Source: Pseudomonas matsuisoli
Lineage (GTDB): Bacteria > Pseudomonadota > Gammaproteobacteria > Pseudomonadales > Pseudomonadaceae
DNA length: 64,000 nucleotides
Direction: 5' to 3'
NCBI RefSeq assembly: GCF_014647635.1
Contig: NZ_BMPO01000008.1
Coordinates: 124,001 to 188,000, forward strand
Shown: positions 19,209 to 30,501 of the stretch, piece by piece
Layout: the number at the start of each line of letters is the position of its first letter
Position numbering within the stretch: the first letter of the stretch is position 1
The notes under the pieces: generated by a model
Databases searched by the model: none
What the model saw: the letters and a program-made list of their open reading frames with translations, nothing else
What the model was told of the DNA's origin: nothing
Position numbers and translations under genes: made by a program

Positions 19209-20618
19209 ATGAGCGCTGTACTCACGCCTGCCGGTTTTAATGATTTCAAGGTTGCCGACATTTCCTTGGCCGAATGGGGTCGCCGCGAGATCATCATCGC
19301 CGAATCGGAAATGCCTGCACTGATGGGCCTGCGCCGTAAATACGCCGGCGAGCAGCCACTGAAAGGTGCGAAGATTCTTGGCTGCATCCACATGACCATT
19401 CAGACGGCCGTGCTCATCGAGACACTGGTTGCGCTGGGTGCAGAAGTGCGCTGGTCCAGCTGCAACATCTTCTCGACCCAGGATCAGGCGGCTGCCGCCA
19501 TCGCCGCTGCCGGTATTCCCGTCTTCGCCTGGAAGGGTGAGACCGAGCCGGAATACGAGTGGTGCATCGAGCAGACCATCCTCAAGGATGGCCAGCCGTG
19601 GGATGCCAACATGATCCTCGACGACGGCGGCGACTTGACGCAGATCGTCCACGACAAATACCCGCAGATGCTGGAAAAAATCCACGGCATCACCGAGGAG
19701 ACCACCACTGGCGTCCACCGTCTGTTGGACATGCTCAAGGGCGGTACGCTCAAGGTACCAGCGATCAACGTCAACGACGCCGTCACCAAGAGCAAGAACG
19801 ACAACAAGTACGGCTGCCGTCACAGCCTCAACGATGCCATCAAGCGCGCCACCGACCACTTGCTGTCAGGCAAGCAGGCACTGGTCATCGGCTACGGTGA
19901 CGTAGGCAAGGGTTCCGCGGCCTCCCTGCGCCAGGAAGGCATGATCGTGAAGGTTTCGGAAGTCGATCCGATCTGCGCGATGCAGGCCTGCATGGATGGC
20001 TACGAGCTGGTTTCGCCGTACAAGAACGGTCTTAACGACGGTACCGAAGCCAGCATCGACAGCCTACTGCTGGGCAAGATCGATCTGATCGTCACCACCA
20101 CCGGCAACGTCAACGTGTGCGACGCGAACATGCTCAAGGCGCTGAAGAAGCGCGCCGTGGTCTGCAACATCGGCCACTTCGATAATGAGATCGATACCGC
20201 CTTCACTCGCAAACACTGGCACTGGGAAGAAGTTAAGCCGCAGGTGCACAAGATTCACCGCACCGGCAAGGACAACTTCGACCCAGCCAACGATGACTAC
20301 CTGATCCTCTTGGCCGAAGGCCGTCTGGTGAACCTGGGCAACGCCACTGGCCACCCGAGCCGGATCATGGATGGCTCCTTCGCCAACCAGGTACTCGCGC
20401 AGATTCACCTGTATCAGGAGAAATTCGCTGACCTGCCGGTCACCGAGAAGACCGCGAACGTGACCGTCATGGTGCTCCCGAAGAAGCTGGATGAAGAAGT
20501 CGCCGCAGAAATGGTGAAAGGTTTCGGTGGCGTACTGACCCGTATGACGGACGCCCAGGCGCGCTATATCGGCGTCGAGGTCGAAGGCCCGTTCAAGCCG
20601 GACACCTATCGGTACTAA
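19209..20618 (+). CDS. ahcY: Adenosylhomocysteinase (SAH hydrolase)
   Basis: Cytosolic enzyme that splits S-adenosylhomocysteine into homocysteine and adenosine, removing the product inhibitor of methyltransferases. The 469-residue protein has the NAD motif [11 protein letters not shown], the [13 protein letters not shown] active-site region, and the KPDTYRY C-terminus typical of the family. The start at 19209 follows GGAG. It is preceded by the SAH riboswitch and followed by metF 72 bases later, so the transcript links homocysteine release to methyl-group supply. Confidence 0.98.
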   Translation: MSAVLTPAGFNDFKVADISLAEWGRREIIIAESEMPALMGLRRKYAGEQPLKGAKILGCIHMTIQTAVLIETLVALGAEVRWSSCNIFSTQDQAAAAIAAAGIPVFAWKGETEPEYEWCIEQTILKDGQPWDANMILDDGGDLTQIVHDKYPQMLEKIHGITEETTTGVHRLLDMLKGGTLKVPAINVNDAVTKSKNDNKYGCRHSLNDAIKRATDHLLSGKQALVIGYGDVGKGSAASLRQEGMIVKVSEVDPICAMQACMDGYELVSPYKNGLNDGTEASIDSLLLGKIDLIVTTTGNVNVCDANMLKALKKRAVVCNIGHFDNEIDTAFTRKHWHWEEVKPQVHKIHRTGKDNFDPANDDYLILLAEGRLVNLGNATGHPSRIMDGSFANQVLAQIHLYQEKFADLPVTEKTANVTVMVLPKKLDEEVAAEMVKGFGGVLTRMTDAQARYIGVEVEGPFKPDTYRY

Positions 20619-20690
20619 TCATGGCCGTCGCGGGGACTGGCAGCCAAGCTGCCGTCTCTGCGACGATGTCGAACATCCGTGGTAAAGCAT

Positions 20691-21536
20691 ATGAAATCCA
20701 ACCGACTTCCCATCAGCTTCGAGTTCTTTCCGACCAAAACCGAGGCCGGACACGAAAAGCTGATCAATGTGGCCCGGCAGCTTGCCGAACTCGGCCCCGA
20801 GTTTTTTTCCTGCACTTACGGCGCGGGCGGTTCGACACGCGATCGAACGCTCAGTACCGTTCTGCAACTGGACAGCGAAGTAAAAATCCCGACCGCGCCC
20901 CATCTCTCCTGTGTAGGTGACAGCAAGGCCGAATTGCGTGAACTGCTGACGCTCTATCGCAGCAAGGGTATCCGGCGGATAGTCGCGCTTCGTGGCGACC
21001 TGCCCTCCGGCATGGGGCTTTCCAGCGGCGAGTTGCGTTACGCGAACGACCTGGTGTCGTTCATTCGCGAAGAGACCGGCGACCACTTTCATATCGAAGT
21101 CGCGGCGTACCCTGAGACACATCCCCAGGCACGCAGCTTCGAGCATGACCTGATGAATTTCGTGCGCAAGGCCAAGGCCGGTGCGGACAGCGCCATCACC
21201 CAGTACTTCTTCAATACGGATGCCTACTTCTACTTCGTCGAACGCGTACGCAAGGCGGGCGTGGAGATCCCGATCATCCCCGGCATCATGCCAATCACCA
21301 ACTACAGCAAGCTGGCGCGCTTCTCCGACGCTTGCGGCGCAGAACTGCCACGCTGGTTGCGCAAACAGCTCGAAGCCTACGGTGACGACACAGCCAGCAT
21401 CCAGGCGTTCGGCGAAGAGGTCATGACACGTTTGAGTGAACAGTTGATCGAGGGCGGCGCACCGAGCCTCCACTTCTATACCCTCAACCAGGCCGAACCG
21501 TGTCTGGCGATATGGAAGAACCTCAACGGCATTTGA
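20691..21536 (+). CDS. metF: 5,10-methylenetetrahydrofolate reductase
   Basis: FAD enzyme that reduces methylenetetrahydrofolate to 5-methyltetrahydrofolate, the methyl donor for methionine synthase. The 281-residue protein shows SFEFFPTKTEAGHEKL at the N-terminus, the TYGAGGSTRDRT loop and ITQYFFNTDAYF, all standard for MetF. The ATG at 20691 is preferred over an in-frame GTG at 20679; the ribosome binding site is weak, and translation may depend on ahcY. A GGCAGC/GCTGCC hairpin lies in the ahcY-metF gap. Confidence 0.95.
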   Translation: MKSNRLPISFEFFPTKTEAGHEKLINVARQLAELGPEFFSCTYGAGGSTRDRTLSTVLQLDSEVKIPTAPHLSCVGDSKAELRELLTLYRSKGIRRIVALRGDLPSGMGLSSGELRYANDLVSFIREETGDHFHIEVAAYPETHPQARSFEHDLMNFVRKAKAGADSAITQYFFNTDAYFYFVERVRKAGVEIPIIPGIMPITNYSKLARFSDACGAELPRWLRKQLEAYGDDTASIQAFGEEVMTRLSEQLIEGGAPSLHFYTLNQAEPCLAIWKNLNGI

Positions 21537-21878
21537 TTGTTCTCCACGCATTCAAGGACGAAGGCGATGCTTCTTTGAACACCAGGCACAGCGCTCTGCC
21601 GGGTGTTCATTGGAGATCAGGAGCACGCTTGCCGGAACCTATTTACCGCATCGCTGTCCATGAATCCGTAGCAATTAAGCCGGCCGGTGCCCTGCGCCGC
21701 CTCGCTCGTTTTCTTTTGTAACGCTACTGAATATACTGCGAACGCTTCCGCCAGACTTGCGCCCGGATGCTTGGCTTCTTCAGCCAGCAGGACCGGACGG
21801 GATCACGCCACCAACGCGCGATTCAAGCCAGGCTTCTATCCCTACCGGGCCTCGCCCATACATATGACAGGATTGCCC
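21537..21878 (+). other. metF-helicase intergenic leader
   Basis: No convincing gene in 342 bases. A strong inverted repeat at 21577-21608 pairs GAACACC with GGTGTTC and inner GGCA with TGCC; without a T tract it may be a weak metF terminator or an RNA structure. The rest is probably a long 5' leader of the helicase mRNA. Confidence 0.5.
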
Positions 21879-23747
21879 ATGTCCTTCGCATCCCTCGGTC
21901 TCTCCGAGGCTTTAGTCCGCGCCGTCGAGGCAGCGGGCTACACCGAACCTACGCCGGTGCAACAGCGGGCTGTTCCCGCCGTGTTGCAAGGTCGCGACCT
22001 GATGGTCGCCGCCCAGACAGGCACAGGAAAAACCGGCGGTTTCGCTCTCCCCGTACTGGAATTGCTATTCCCAGGCGGCCAGGCGGACCCTGCGTGCAGC
22101 CGTACCGAAAAACAACCTCGCGTGCTGGTGTTGACCCCCACGCGCGAACTAGCCGCTCAGGTGCACGACAGCTTCAAGCTGTACGCACGTGACCTGGCTC
22201 TACACAGCGCCTGCATATTTGGCGGCGTTGGCATGAATCCACAAATTAAGGCACTGGCGAAAGGACTCGACGTTCTTGTCGCCTGCCCAGGCCGCCTGTT
22301 GGATCTGGTCGGCCAGAAAGCGGTCGATCTCTCCGCTGTCGAGATACTGGTACTGGACGAAGCCGACCGCATGCTCGACATGGGCTTCATCCACGACGTC
22401 AAGAAGGTATTGGCAAAACTGCCGACCAAGCGCCAGAACCTGTTGTTCTCCGCGACCTTCTCCAAAGACATCACGGACCTCGCTACCAAGCTCCTGCATG
22501 ACCCGGAGCGCATCGAGGTCACTCCGCCTAACACAACGGTGGAGCGTATCGAACAACGTATCTTCCGCCTCGCTGCCAACCAGAAGCGTGCCTTGTTGGC
22601 GCATTTGGTCACCATGGGTGCGTGGGAACAGGTCCTGGTGTTTACGCGCACCAAGCATGGCGCGAATCGCCTTGCCGAATACCTGAACAAGCAGAACTTG
22701 CCTGCTGCGGCGATCCACGGCAACAAGAGTCAGAACGCACGCACCAAGGCGTTGGCTGATTTCAAAGCAAACAGCATCCGTATCCTCGTCGCGACCGATA
22801 TCGCTGCACGCGGCTTGGACATCGACCAACTGCCTCATGTCGTCAACTTCGAGCTGCCTAACGTCGAAGAGGATTACGTACACCGTATCGGCCGTACGGG
22901 TCGCGCTGGCCGTAGCGGCGAGGCGATCTCGCTCGTAGCGCCTGATGAAGAGAAGCTGCTCAAGGCAATCGAACGCCTGACGAAGCAGCGTATCCCGGAT
23001 GGTGACATGCAGGGTTTCGACCCCAGCACGCTGGAAGTCGAGAAGCCTGAGGTCCGCGCACCGCGTGAGGCACGTGAACCTCGCCAGCCACGCCAACCAC
23101 GCGGCGAGCGCAAGCGTCCGGCAGCCGCCAAGGATTCCGAGGCGACAACTTCCGCCGCGAGCGGCTCCGCAGAGCAAGGCGAAAACCGCCCGGAACGTAC
23201 CAAGCGCCGCCGTAATCGCAGACGCGGAAAAGGTCCTGAAGGCACTGGAGAATCGACGGTAGCGAAGAGCCAACCGGCTACCGTGGCAGCGCCCGCGGAT
23301 CGCGACCCGGAAGAGTTCCTAGACGACGACTTCGACAACTTTGGCAATCGGGCGGATTACGTCAGCCCGAACCAGAACAACAACCGTCGTGGTCGCAACG
23401 GTGGTCAGAAGCCAGCTCGCAATCAGCAGGGCGGCAGGCCAGCGGGGCGTGGCGACACGGCCAATCAAGCGAATGCCAACAATCGCGGTGGCGGCAAGCC
23501 CAAGGGCCGCAATGGTGCCCCTCGTAACAATGGTGCAGGCGCCAATGGCCAACGGGGACAACGCCGAGCGGATACGCATAACCGCGACAACTTCTCGCGA
23601 GGCGAGCCACAACCCCAAGAACGTCAACAGCGGCAACCGCTGATCGTACGGAAGGGCGAACGGCTACCGTCACTCGAGCAGCTGGAAAGCCTCAGCGATG
23701 AGCGCAAGCGTACTGAGAAGCCAGCACTGCTGACGCGTAATCGCTAA
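21879..23747 (+). CDS. rhlE: DEAD-box RNA helicase, RhlE type
   Basis: ATP-dependent RNA helicase of 622 residues. Motifs in order: Q motif around 20-30 ([10 protein letters not shown]), motif [10 protein letters not shown] at 44-52, motif [14 protein letters not shown] near 155, motif III SATFS, motif [13 protein letters not shown] near 330. After about residue 388 comes a 235-residue low-complexity tail rich in Arg, Asn, Gln, Gly and Pro, probably disordered and RNA-binding. The start at 21879 follows ACAGGA; the longer frame has no family match. P. aeruginosa has an RhlE-type helicase at the same place between oprM and metF. Confidence 0.93.
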   Translation: MSFASLGLSEALVRAVEAAGYTEPTPVQQRAVPAVLQGRDLMVAAQTGTGKTGGFALPVLELLFPGGQADPACSRTEKQPRVLVLTPTRELAAQVHDSFKLYARDLALHSACIFGGVGMNPQIKALAKGLDVLVACPGRLLDLVGQKAVDLSAVEILVLDEADRMLDMGFIHDVKKVLAKLPTKRQNLLFSATFSKDITDLATKLLHDPERIEVTPPNTTVERIEQRIFRLAANQKRALLAHLVTMGAWEQVLVFTRTKHGANRLAEYLNKQNLPAAAIHGNKSQNARTKALADFKANSIRILVATDIAARGLDIDQLPHVVNFELPNVEEDYVHRIGRTGRAGRSGEAISLVAPDEEKLLKAIERLTKQRIPDGDMQGFDPSTLEVEKPEVRAPREAREPRQPRQPRGERKRPAAAKDSEATTSAASGSAEQGENRPERTKRRRNRRRGKGPEGTGESTVAKSQPATVAAPADRDPEEFLDDDFDNFGNRADYVSPNQNNNRRGRNGGQKPARNQQGGRPAGRGDTANQANANNRGGGKPKGRNGAPRNNGAGANGQRGQRRADTHNRDNFSRGEPQPQERQQRQPLIVRKGERLPSLEQLESLSDERKRTEKPALLTRNR

Positions 23748-23762
23748 GAGGCTGCGCTACGC

Positions 23763-23797
23763 AAAGGCCCGCACTCTATGTGAGTACGGGCCTTTTT
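23763..23797 (+). terminator. Rho-independent terminator of rhlE
   Basis: Stem AAAGGCCCGCACTC (23763-23776) with GAGTACGGGCCTTT (23782-23795) and a T-rich tail. It starts 16 bases after the stop. Confidence 0.92.
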
Positions 23798-23822
23798 ATT
23801 TGCCGCTCAGACTCAGACACGT

Positions 23823-23848
23823 AAAAAAGCCCGGCACTAGGCCGGGCT
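23823..23848 (-). terminator. Rho-independent terminator of the RND efflux operon
   Basis: Stem GCCCGGC (23829-23835) with GCCGGGC (23841-23847); on the minus strand six T follow. It lies about 20 bases beyond the outer-membrane channel stop. Confidence 0.9.
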
Positions 23849-23867
23849 CTGATACGAAGACAATCAT

Positions 23868-25301
23868 TCAGGCATCAGGTATCTGTTTTGCCTGCACCTG
23901 GCTCTGTGCGTCCCATCCACCACCTAACGCTCTGAAAAGATCGATTTCGCTAGTCAACTGGCTGAGTCGGTCCGTGATCAGCTGCTGTTGCGCGGTAAAC
24001 AGTTCACGCTGCGCATCGAGCAATGTCAGGTAGCTGTCCACACCGGTACGGTAGCGGCGATCAGCCAAGTCGTAGTAGCCCTGCGTGCTTTCCACCAAAT
24101 CACGCTGTGCCTGGACCTGGTCCACATAGGTACGGCGCGCTGCGAGACCATCGGCCACTTCCTGGAAAGCCCCTTGTACCGCTTGCTCGTACTCGGCGAC
24201 CCGAACATCCTTTTGCAGCGTCGCGTAGTCGACCTCGGCGCGCAGGCGACCCGCACTGAAGATCGGTACGGAAATCTGCGGCGCGAAGTTCCAGTAGCCC
24301 GACCCAGCATCGAACAGACCCGATAGCTGACTGCTCGCCGTGCCGGCCGAGCCGGTGAGGCTGACGTTCGGGAACAACGCTGCGCGCAACGCGCCGATAT
24401 TGGCGTTTGCCGCTTTCAGTTGGTACTCGGCCTGGAGAAGGTCGGGGCGCTGATTGAGCAGGCTTGAAGGCAACCCAACTGGAAGCTGTGCCAGTTGCTG
24501 GCTTCCTAGGTCACGCTGCTGCAGCAACCCGGCAGGCGCCGCGCCCCCCAGCAACACGTTCAAGCTGTTTTGGTCCTGAGCAACCTGCCGGGTATAGCGC
24601 GCGACGGAAGCCCGTGCGCTGTTGACCGCCGTCTGCGCCTGACGAAGTTCAAGCGATGTCGCCACGCCCACGTCGAAGCTGCGCTGCGTGATACGCAGAC
24701 TGTTGTCATAGGTGCCCAACGTATCGCGACTCAACTGCAGCAGCGCCTGATCGGCCTGCCAGGTCAGGTAAGCCGTCGCGACGCTGGAAATGAGGCTAAT
24801 CTGCGTCGCACGCCGACCCGCCTCGGTCGCGAAGTACTGCTGCAGCGCCTGTTCGTTGAGGCTGCGCAAACGGCCGAACAGGTCGATCTCCCACGAAACG
24901 CCGAGCGTCGCGCTGTACTGTCCGCCGGTAGTCGACTGGCCCGAGTAACTCAGGTCAGACGGCGTACGCGTGCGAGTTCCCGCCGCATCGCCGGTAAATG
25001 AAGGGAACAGCTGTGCGCGTTGAATCCGGTACAACGCTTCGTACGACTGTACGTTCAGCGCCGCGGCACGGAGGTCACGGTTGTTCTCGAGCGCGATACC
25101 GACCAATTGCTTCAGCGCAGGGTCCTGGAAAAACTCCTCCCATCCCAACAACCGAACGTCGCTATTCGCCGCATCAGCCGCGTAGGCCTCACCCTGCGGC
25201 CATGCATTGTCGATGGGTGCGTTCGGCCGTTCGTATTCCGGGATGAGCGTGCAGCCGCTGATCACGACACTGAGGCTGACGGCAATGAGTGACTTCCTCA
25301 C
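23868..25301 (-). CDS. ttgC: RND efflux outer-membrane channel, OprM/TtgC-like lipoprotein
   Basis: TolC-family outer-membrane channel (477 residues) of the tripartite pump. The N-terminus is a lipoprotein signal ([17 protein letters not shown]) with Cys17 as the lipid site. Two OEP repeats of long helices follow ([39 protein letters not shown]). The GTG start at 25301 overlaps the stop of the pump gene by 4 bases and follows GAGGAG. By position it equals oprM of P. aeruginosa; by regulator type the system resembles ttgABC. Confidence 0.94.
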   Translation of the reverse strand: MRKSLIAVSLSVVISGCTLIPEYERPNAPIDNAWPQGEAYAADAANSDVRLLGWEEFFQDPALKQLVGIALENNRDLRAAALNVQSYEALYRIQRAQLFPSFTGDAAGTRTRTPSDLSYSGQSTTGGQYSATLGVSWEIDLFGRLRSLNEQALQQYFATEAGRRATQISLISSVATAYLTWQADQALLQLSRDTLGTYDNSLRITQRSFDVGVATSLELRQAQTAVNSARASVARYTRQVAQDQNSLNVLLGGAAPAGLLQQRDLGSQQLAQLPVGLPSSLLNQRPDLLQAEYQLKAANANIGALRAALFPNVSLTGSAGTASSQLSGLFDAGSGYWNFAPQISVPIFSAGRLRAEVDYATLQKDVRVAEYEQAVQGAFQEVADGLAARRTYVDQVQAQRDLVESTQGYYDLADRRYRTGVDSYLTLLDAQRELFTAQQQLITDRLSQLTSEIDLFRALGGGWDAQSQVQAKQIPDA

Positions 25302-28300
25302 GATACTTTCTCCTCATCACCCTGGCTGGTTTCGCGCTTACGGGTAAATAGCGAACCAATCACAACGTAGAACAATGGAATCCAGAAAATAGCGAGTACC
25401 AGGGCCGACAGCATGCCACCGATCACACCCGTACCAATGGCATGCTTGCTACCCGCGCCAGCGCCACTCGAAATCGCCAATGGGACGACACCGAGAATGA
25501 ACGCCAACGACGTCATCACGATCGGGCGTAGACGCATCCGGCACGCTTCAAGCGCGGCGTCGACGTAGGACATGCCGGACTCGTATTGCGCCTTGGCGAA
25601 TTCGACGATCAGGATCGCGTTCCGCGCCGACAGCCCGATGGTGGTCAATAGTCCCACCTGGAAGAACACGTCGTTAGATAGGCCGCGTCCCAAGGTCGCG
25701 ATGACAGCTCCAAGAATGCCCAACGGCACGACCAACATGACTGAGAACGGGATGGACCAGCTCTCGTACAGTGCAGCTAGGCACAGGAATACGATCAACA
25801 ACGAGATCGCATAGAGCGCGGGTGCCTGTGAGCCTGACAAACGCTCTTCGTAGGACAGGCCTGTCCAGGAGAAGCTGACCCCGTCAGGAAGCTCCGAAGC
25901 GATCCTTTCGACTTCCGCCATGGCCTCACCCGAGCTGTAACCAGGCGCGGCCTGACCGAGGATCTCCTGAGCGCCGACACCGTTGTAACGCGCAAGCTTC
26001 GGCGAACCGTAGCTCCATTCGCCGGTGGCGAATGCATTCATCGGCACCATTTCGCCTGAACTGTTCCGCACGTACCACTTGCCGAGGTCTTCTGGGTTCA
26101 TCCGAGCCGAGGACTCGCCCTGCACGTAGACCCGCTTGACCCGGCCCCGATCGATGAAGTCGTTCACATAGGAACCACCCCACGCGATGGACAGCGTGCT
26201 GTTGACTTCACTCAAGGACACGCCATGCGCCTGCGCTTTCTCGTCATCGATGACGAGCTGGAACTGCGGCTCGTCGTTAAGGCCGTTCGGACGCGTCCCG
26301 GCAAGCACCGAGCTTTTGCCCGCCAACCCCAGGAACTGGTTACGCGCCTGCATCATGACGTCGTGACCGACACCCGCGCGGTCCTCGAGGAACAAGTTGA
26401 AGCCAGTCGCATTGCCGAGCTCCATCACCGCCGGTGGCGCGAACGCGAAGACCATCGCATCACGGAAGGTGAAGAAGTGTTGCTGAGCGCGCTGCGCCAA
26501 TGCGAACACACCCTGCTCTTCGGTCGTGCGGTCACCCCACGGCTTGAGCATTATGAACGCCATACCCGAACTCTGCCCCCGACCGGCAAAGTTGAAGCCG
26601 GTAACGGTGAATACAGAATTGACAGTGTCTTTCTCATCAGTGAGCAGATACTCGCGCATCTGATCCACGACCTGCTGCGTGCGGTTGGCTGAAGAGCCGG
26701 CCGGCGTCTGTACCTGAGCAAAGAGAACGCCCTGGTCCTCTTCAGGCAAGAACGACGTTGGGATACGCGTGAACAGGAAGACCATGATGCCGACGATCAC
26801 GACGTACATCAGGATGAAGGACACCCGGCGCCCGAGCACGACTTTCACGCCCCCCAGATATCGCTGCGAGAGGTTATCGAAGAAGCGGTTGAACCAGCCG
26901 AAGAAGCCTTTCTTTTCGTGGTGATCGGCGTCGATCGGCTTCAGCAGCGTAGCGCACAGCGCCGGGGTGAAGATCAGCGCCACCAATACAGACAGCACCA
27001 TGGCCGAAACGATGGTGATGGAGAACTGACGGTAGATTACGCCGACCGACCCACCGAAGAACGCCATTGGCAGCAGTACCGCCGAGAGCACTACACCAAT
27101 GCCCACCAGCGCACCCTGGATCTGGCCCATGGATTTACGCGTGGCTTCTCTAGCGTTCAAGCCCTCCTCACGCATGACCCGTTCGACGTTTTCCACCACG
27201 ACGATCGCATCGTCTACCAACAGACCAATGGCGAGAATCATCGCGAACATGGTCAGGGTGTTGATGCTGTAGCCAAACATCAGCAGGATGCCGAATGTTC
27301 CTAACAGCACGACTGGAACGGCAATCGTCGGAATGATCGTCGCCCGCAGATTCTGCAGGAACAGGAACATCACCAGGAACACGAGTACGAACGCTTCGAT
27401 AAGTGTGTGTACCACACCCTCGATCGAGGCCGAAATGACTGGCGTGGTGTCATACGGGAAAACCGCCTCGACACCGGGTGGGAAGAACGGCTCAAGCTCC
27501 GCAACCGTCGCCCGCACGGCCTCAGCGGTATCCAGCGCATTCGCACCGGTCGCCAAGCGAACCGCGATACCTGACGCCGGGTTGCCGTTGTATTGCGCAC
27601 TGATGCTGTAGTTCTCAGCGCCGAGCTCGACGCGCGCGACGTCACTGAGATAGACCCGCGAACCATCCGCGTTCACCCGAAGCTGAATCTTGCGGAACTG
27701 CTCGGGCGTCTGCAGACGCGTCTTGCCGATGATGGTGGCATTCAATTGCTGGCCTTTGACGGCGGGCAAGCCGCCCAACTGGCCGGACGAAACCTGGACG
27801 TTTTGCGCCTGGATAGCGGCTGTCACGTCGGTGGGCGTCATCTGGAAGTTGTTCAGCTTGTCCGGATCGAGCCATATGCGCATCGAGTACTGCGCACCGA
27901 ACACCTGGAAATCACCCACGCCCTGCGTACGTGAAATCGGATCCTGCATGTTCGACACGATGTAGTTGGACAGGTCGAAGTTGGACATCGTCCCGTCTGT
28001 ATTGACGAGGCCGACGACCATCAGGAAGTTCTGCTGGAACTTGTTCACGCGCAAGCCCTGCTGCTGCACTTCCTGCGGCAACATGGACATGGCGGCCTGC
28101 AGCTTGTTCTGCACCTGGACCTGAGCGATATCGGGGTTTGCCGCCTGATCGAAGGTCACGATGATCCGCATACTGCCGTCGGAGTTACTTTCCGAGGAGA
28201 TATAGCGCAGGTGGTCGATACCGTTGAGCTGCTGCTCGATGACCTGAACGACCGTATCCTGAACGGTCTGAGCCGACGCACCAGGATAGTTGACCTGAAT

Positions 28301-28432
28301 GGAAACGGCCGGGGGCGCGATGTTCGGGTACTGGTTGACCGGGAGCTTGAGGATGGCCAGGCCGCCCGCAAGCATAATGATCAGCGCGAGAACCCACGCG
28401 AAGATCGGTCGATCAATGAAGAAATTCGACAT
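25298..28432 (-). CDS. ttgB: RND efflux inner-membrane pump, MexB/TtgB-like
   Basis: Proton-driven HAE1 drug transporter, 1044 residues, the usual length of MexB/TtgB. It begins [20 protein letters not shown] (first membrane helix). The proton-relay Asp pair is in [13 protein letters not shown] near residue 407, and the conserved [11 protein letters not shown] follows the central helices. Twelve membrane segments and two large periplasmic loops are evident. It exports antibiotics, solvents and other hydrophobic compounds with its adaptor and channel. It starts 13 bases after the adaptor gene. Confidence 0.97.
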   Translation of the reverse strand: MSNFFIDRPIFAWVLALIIMLAGGLAILKLPVNQYPNIAPPAVSIQVNYPGASAQTVQDTVVQVIEQQLNGIDHLRYISSESNSDGSMRIIVTFDQAANPDIAQVQVQNKLQAAMSMLPQEVQQQGLRVNKFQQNFLMVVGLVNTDGTMSNFDLSNYIVSNMQDPISRTQGVGDFQVFGAQYSMRIWLDPDKLNNFQMTPTDVTAAIQAQNVQVSSGQLGGLPAVKGQQLNATIIGKTRLQTPEQFRKIQLRVNADGSRVYLSDVARVELGAENYSISAQYNGNPASGIAVRLATGANALDTAEAVRATVAELEPFFPPGVEAVFPYDTTPVISASIEGVVHTLIEAFVLVFLVMFLFLQNLRATIIPTIAVPVVLLGTFGILLMFGYSINTLTMFAMILAIGLLVDDAIVVVENVERVMREEGLNAREATRKSMGQIQGALVGIGVVLSAVLLPMAFFGGSVGVIYRQFSITIVSAMVLSVLVALIFTPALCATLLKPIDADHHEKKGFFGWFNRFFDNLSQRYLGGVKVVLGRRVSFILMYVVIVGIMVFLFTRIPTSFLPEEDQGVLFAQVQTPAGSSANRTQQVVDQMREYLLTDEKDTVNSVFTVTGFNFAGRGQSSGMAFIMLKPWGDRTTEEQGVFALAQRAQQHFFTFRDAMVFAFAPPAVMELGNATGFNLFLEDRAGVGHDVMMQARNQFLGLAGKSSVLAGTRPNGLNDEPQFQLVIDDEKAQAHGVSLSEVNSTLSIAWGGSYVNDFIDRGRVKRVYVQGESSARMNPEDLGKWYVRNSSGEMVPMNAFATGEWSYGSPKLARYNGVGAQEILGQAAPGYSSGEAMAEVERIASELPDGVSFSWTGLSYEERLSGSQAPALYAISLLIVFLCLAALYESWSIPFSVMLVVPLGILGAVIATLGRGLSNDVFFQVGLLTTIGLSARNAILIVEFAKAQYESGMSYVDAALEACRMRLRPIVMTSLAFILGVVPLAISSGAGAGSKHAIGTGVIGGMLSALVLAIFWIPLFYVVIGSLFTRKRETSQGDEEKVS

Positions 28433-28445
28433 GTTCGTTTATTCC

Positions 28446-29585
28446 TCAACCTTCCGTGTTAGCCGCGCCAGGCTGATCGACGTTGGTGGCTTCTGATGCA
28501 TCGACTTTGGCGCCAGGCTGCACGTACTGCAGGCCTTCAGTGATAACGCGGTCGCCCGGCTGCAGGCCCTCACTGACCAACCAGCGATTGCCGACAGCAC
28601 GGTCCGTCTTCACATCGCGAAGCTCGACTTCGTTGCTTGCATTCACGACCATTGCCGTCGGCTGGCCACGCTGGTTGCGCGTGATGCCCTGCTGCGGCAC
28701 GAGCAACGCCTCCTGACGAACGCCAGCCTGTAGTTCCGCGCGGACGAACATGCCGGGCAGCAGGACACGATCAGGGTTAGGGAAGACCGCGCGAAGAATG
28801 ACCGAGCCAGTGCCTTCGTCCACGGATACTTCCGAGAACTCCAGCGTGCCTTCCTGTCCGTAGGTCGAGCCGTCGGACAGCAACAACTTCACCTTTGCGC
28901 TGTTATCGCCGGCACGCTGCAAGCGACCCGCATCCAGGTCACGGCGCAGGGACAGGAGATCGGTAACGGACTGGCTAACATCGACGTAGATGGGGTCGAG
29001 CTGCTGGATGGTCGCCATCGCATTGGTCTGGCCATTGCTGACCAAAGCGCCCTCAGTCACGGCGGAGCGACCGATCCGACCGGCGATCGGTGCCATCACC
29101 TTGGTGTAGCGTACGTTGATCTGGGCTTGATCGAGGTCGGCCTTAGCTTGCAGATAAGCCGCCTGCGCTTCGTCGTACTGCTGCTGGCTCACCGCACGAT
29201 CCGACACCAGCTGCTTGTAGCGCTGCGCCAGAGACTGCGCCGACGCAAGGGTCGCCTTCGCGCTACCGAGCGTTGCCTGATAGACAGAATCGTCGATCTG
29301 ATAGAGCTGCTGACCCACCTTAACTTCGGTGCCTTCCTTGAACAGGCGCTTCTCGATAATGCCGTTGACCTGCGGCCGGACTTCCGCCATGCGGAACGCA
29401 GCGGTGCGACCAGGCAGTTCGGATGTCAGTGAAAAGGGCTGGGCTTGAAGCGTAACCACACCAACTTTTGGCGCTGGCGCTGCACCTTCCTGTTGTGGAG
29501 CATCGCTCTGCTGCCCGCATCCGGCGAGCGATATAGCAATTACGAGAGCGGAAACCAGAGCTGTGGAAGCTGGCTTGATCGACAT
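28446..29585 (-). CDS. ttgA: RND efflux periplasmic adaptor, MexA/TtgA-like lipoprotein
   Basis: Membrane fusion protein (379 residues) linking pump and channel. It has a lipoprotein signal with lipobox LAGC (Cys about residue 23), a lipoyl/barrel-sandwich region (GRTAAFRMAEVRPQVNGII), a coiled-coil hairpin rich in Ala and Gln, and beta-barrel domains. The start at 29585 follows GAGG; another ATG lies 12 bases upstream. First gene of the operon, directly after the TtgR-type operator. Confidence 0.94.
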   Translation of the reverse strand: MSIKPASTALVSALVIAISLAGCGQQSDAPQQEGAAPAPKVGVVTLQAQPFSLTSELPGRTAAFRMAEVRPQVNGIIEKRLFKEGTEVKVGQQLYQIDDSVYQATLGSAKATLASAQSLAQRYKQLVSDRAVSQQQYDEAQAAYLQAKADLDQAQINVRYTKVMAPIAGRIGRSAVTEGALVSNGQTNAMATIQQLDPIYVDVSQSVTDLLSLRRDLDAGRLQRAGDNSAKVKLLLSDGSTYGQEGTLEFSEVSVDEGTGSVILRAVFPNPDRVLLPGMFVRAELQAGVRQEALLVPQQGITRNQRGQPTAMVVNASNEVELRDVKTDRAVGNRWLVSEGLQPGDRVITEGLQYVQPGAKVDASEATNVDQPGAANTEG

Positions 29586-29675
29586 GGAAGACCTCATGAA
29601 AACGGGCTGAGCTGGACGAAAAGACAGGCGTTTATGGACTGACCAGCGGACGGGATCGCGACATTGACGCGAAAA

Positions 29676-29705
29676 TATACTTACATGCATGATTGTTTGT
29701 AAACG
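29676..29705. promoter_or_regulatory. TtgR-type operator overlapping the divergent promoters
   Basis: On the minus strand this contains TTTACAAACAA followed by ATGTAAGTATA, the characteristic halves of the TtgR operator of P. putida. The core inverted repeat is TTACA (29681-29685) and TGTAA (29698-29702). It lies between ttgA and the divergent TetR gene, so one repressor should control both. Confidence 0.82.
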
Positions 29706-29782
29706 TAGCAACGTTGCAAATATAGAACGACGTGTTACCTCAATTCCTGGGTGTTACCACTCGACACGCGCCGAGAACTGCC

Positions 29783-30430
29783 ATGGCCCGCCGTACCAAA
29801 GAAGAAGCCCTCGAGACCCGCTCGCACATCATTGACGCCGCGGAACACTGCTTTTACGTCAAAGGCGTTTCGCGCACCACGATGGCGGACATTGCGAATG
29901 CGGCAGGGGTTACGCGTGGCGCTATCTATTGGCACTTCGAGAACAAGACCGACGTCTTCGACGCGATGCTGAATCGCGTTACTCAACCACTGGAACCTTT
30001 GAGCGAAGCTACCCGTAACGAGAACGAGCCAGATCCTCTCGGCCGCACGCGCGAGTTGCTGATCAAAGTCCTTCATGACGTCGTCCACGACCGCAGAAAC
30101 CGACGCATCCACGAGATCATGTTCCATAAATGTGAATATACGGATGAACTCGGTGACTTGCGGGGGCGCATGGAAGAAGAGCGACGCGAATGCGACCTCG
30201 AAATCGAAGCATCGTTGCGTAATTCGATCAGCAAAGGGCAGCTTCCGGATGATCTGGACGTCACCCTCGCGGCGTTCTGCATGCACAGTTATATCGCGGG
30301 CCTGCTGGACCAGTGGTTACTGATTCCAGATGCGTTCGACCTCGACCGCTACAGCGCGCAGATCGTGGATAGCTGCTTGGACATGCTGCGACTGAGCCCG
30401 GCACTTCGCATCAAGCGCAACGAGTCGTGA
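29783..30430 (+). CDS. ttgR: TetR-family efflux repressor, TtgR-like
   Basis: Repressor of 215 residues, starting MARRTKEEALETRSHII like TtgR. The helix-turn-helix is TMADIANAAGVTRGAIYWHF (about 31-50); the C-terminal helices form the drug-binding dimer domain. Such proteins bind the shared operator and are released by antibiotics or plant phenolics. The start at 29783 matches the family; the upstream in-frame extension crosses the promoter. In P. aeruginosa the matching locus has the MarR-family MexR instead. Confidence 0.92.
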   Translation: MARRTKEEALETRSHIIDAAEHCFYVKGVSRTTMADIANAAGVTRGAIYWHFENKTDVFDAMLNRVTQPLEPLSEATRNENEPDPLGRTRELLIKVLHDVVHDRRNRRIHEIMFHKCEYTDELGDLRGRMEEERRECDLEIEASLRNSISKGQLPDDLDVTLAAFCMHSYIAGLLDQWLLIPDAFDLDRYSAQIVDSCLDMLRLSPALRIKRNES

Positions 30431-30446
30431 CAATCATCCAGGCATG

Positions 30447-30473
30447 AAAAAGCCGGTCACTCGACCGGCCTTT
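30447..30473. terminator. Bidirectional terminator between ttgR and yceI
   Basis: GCCGGTC (30452-30458) and GACCGGC (30463-30469) with A run before and T run after, between two convergent genes. It can serve both strands. Confidence 0.85.
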
Positions 30474-30501
30474 CCGTCATAGCCAGAAACATTTCCAGCC
30501 G

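Noticed and set aside
21500..21721. A 73-codon frame between metF and the helicase
   Set aside because: It overlaps the metF end and includes the inverted repeat; no domain or good start.
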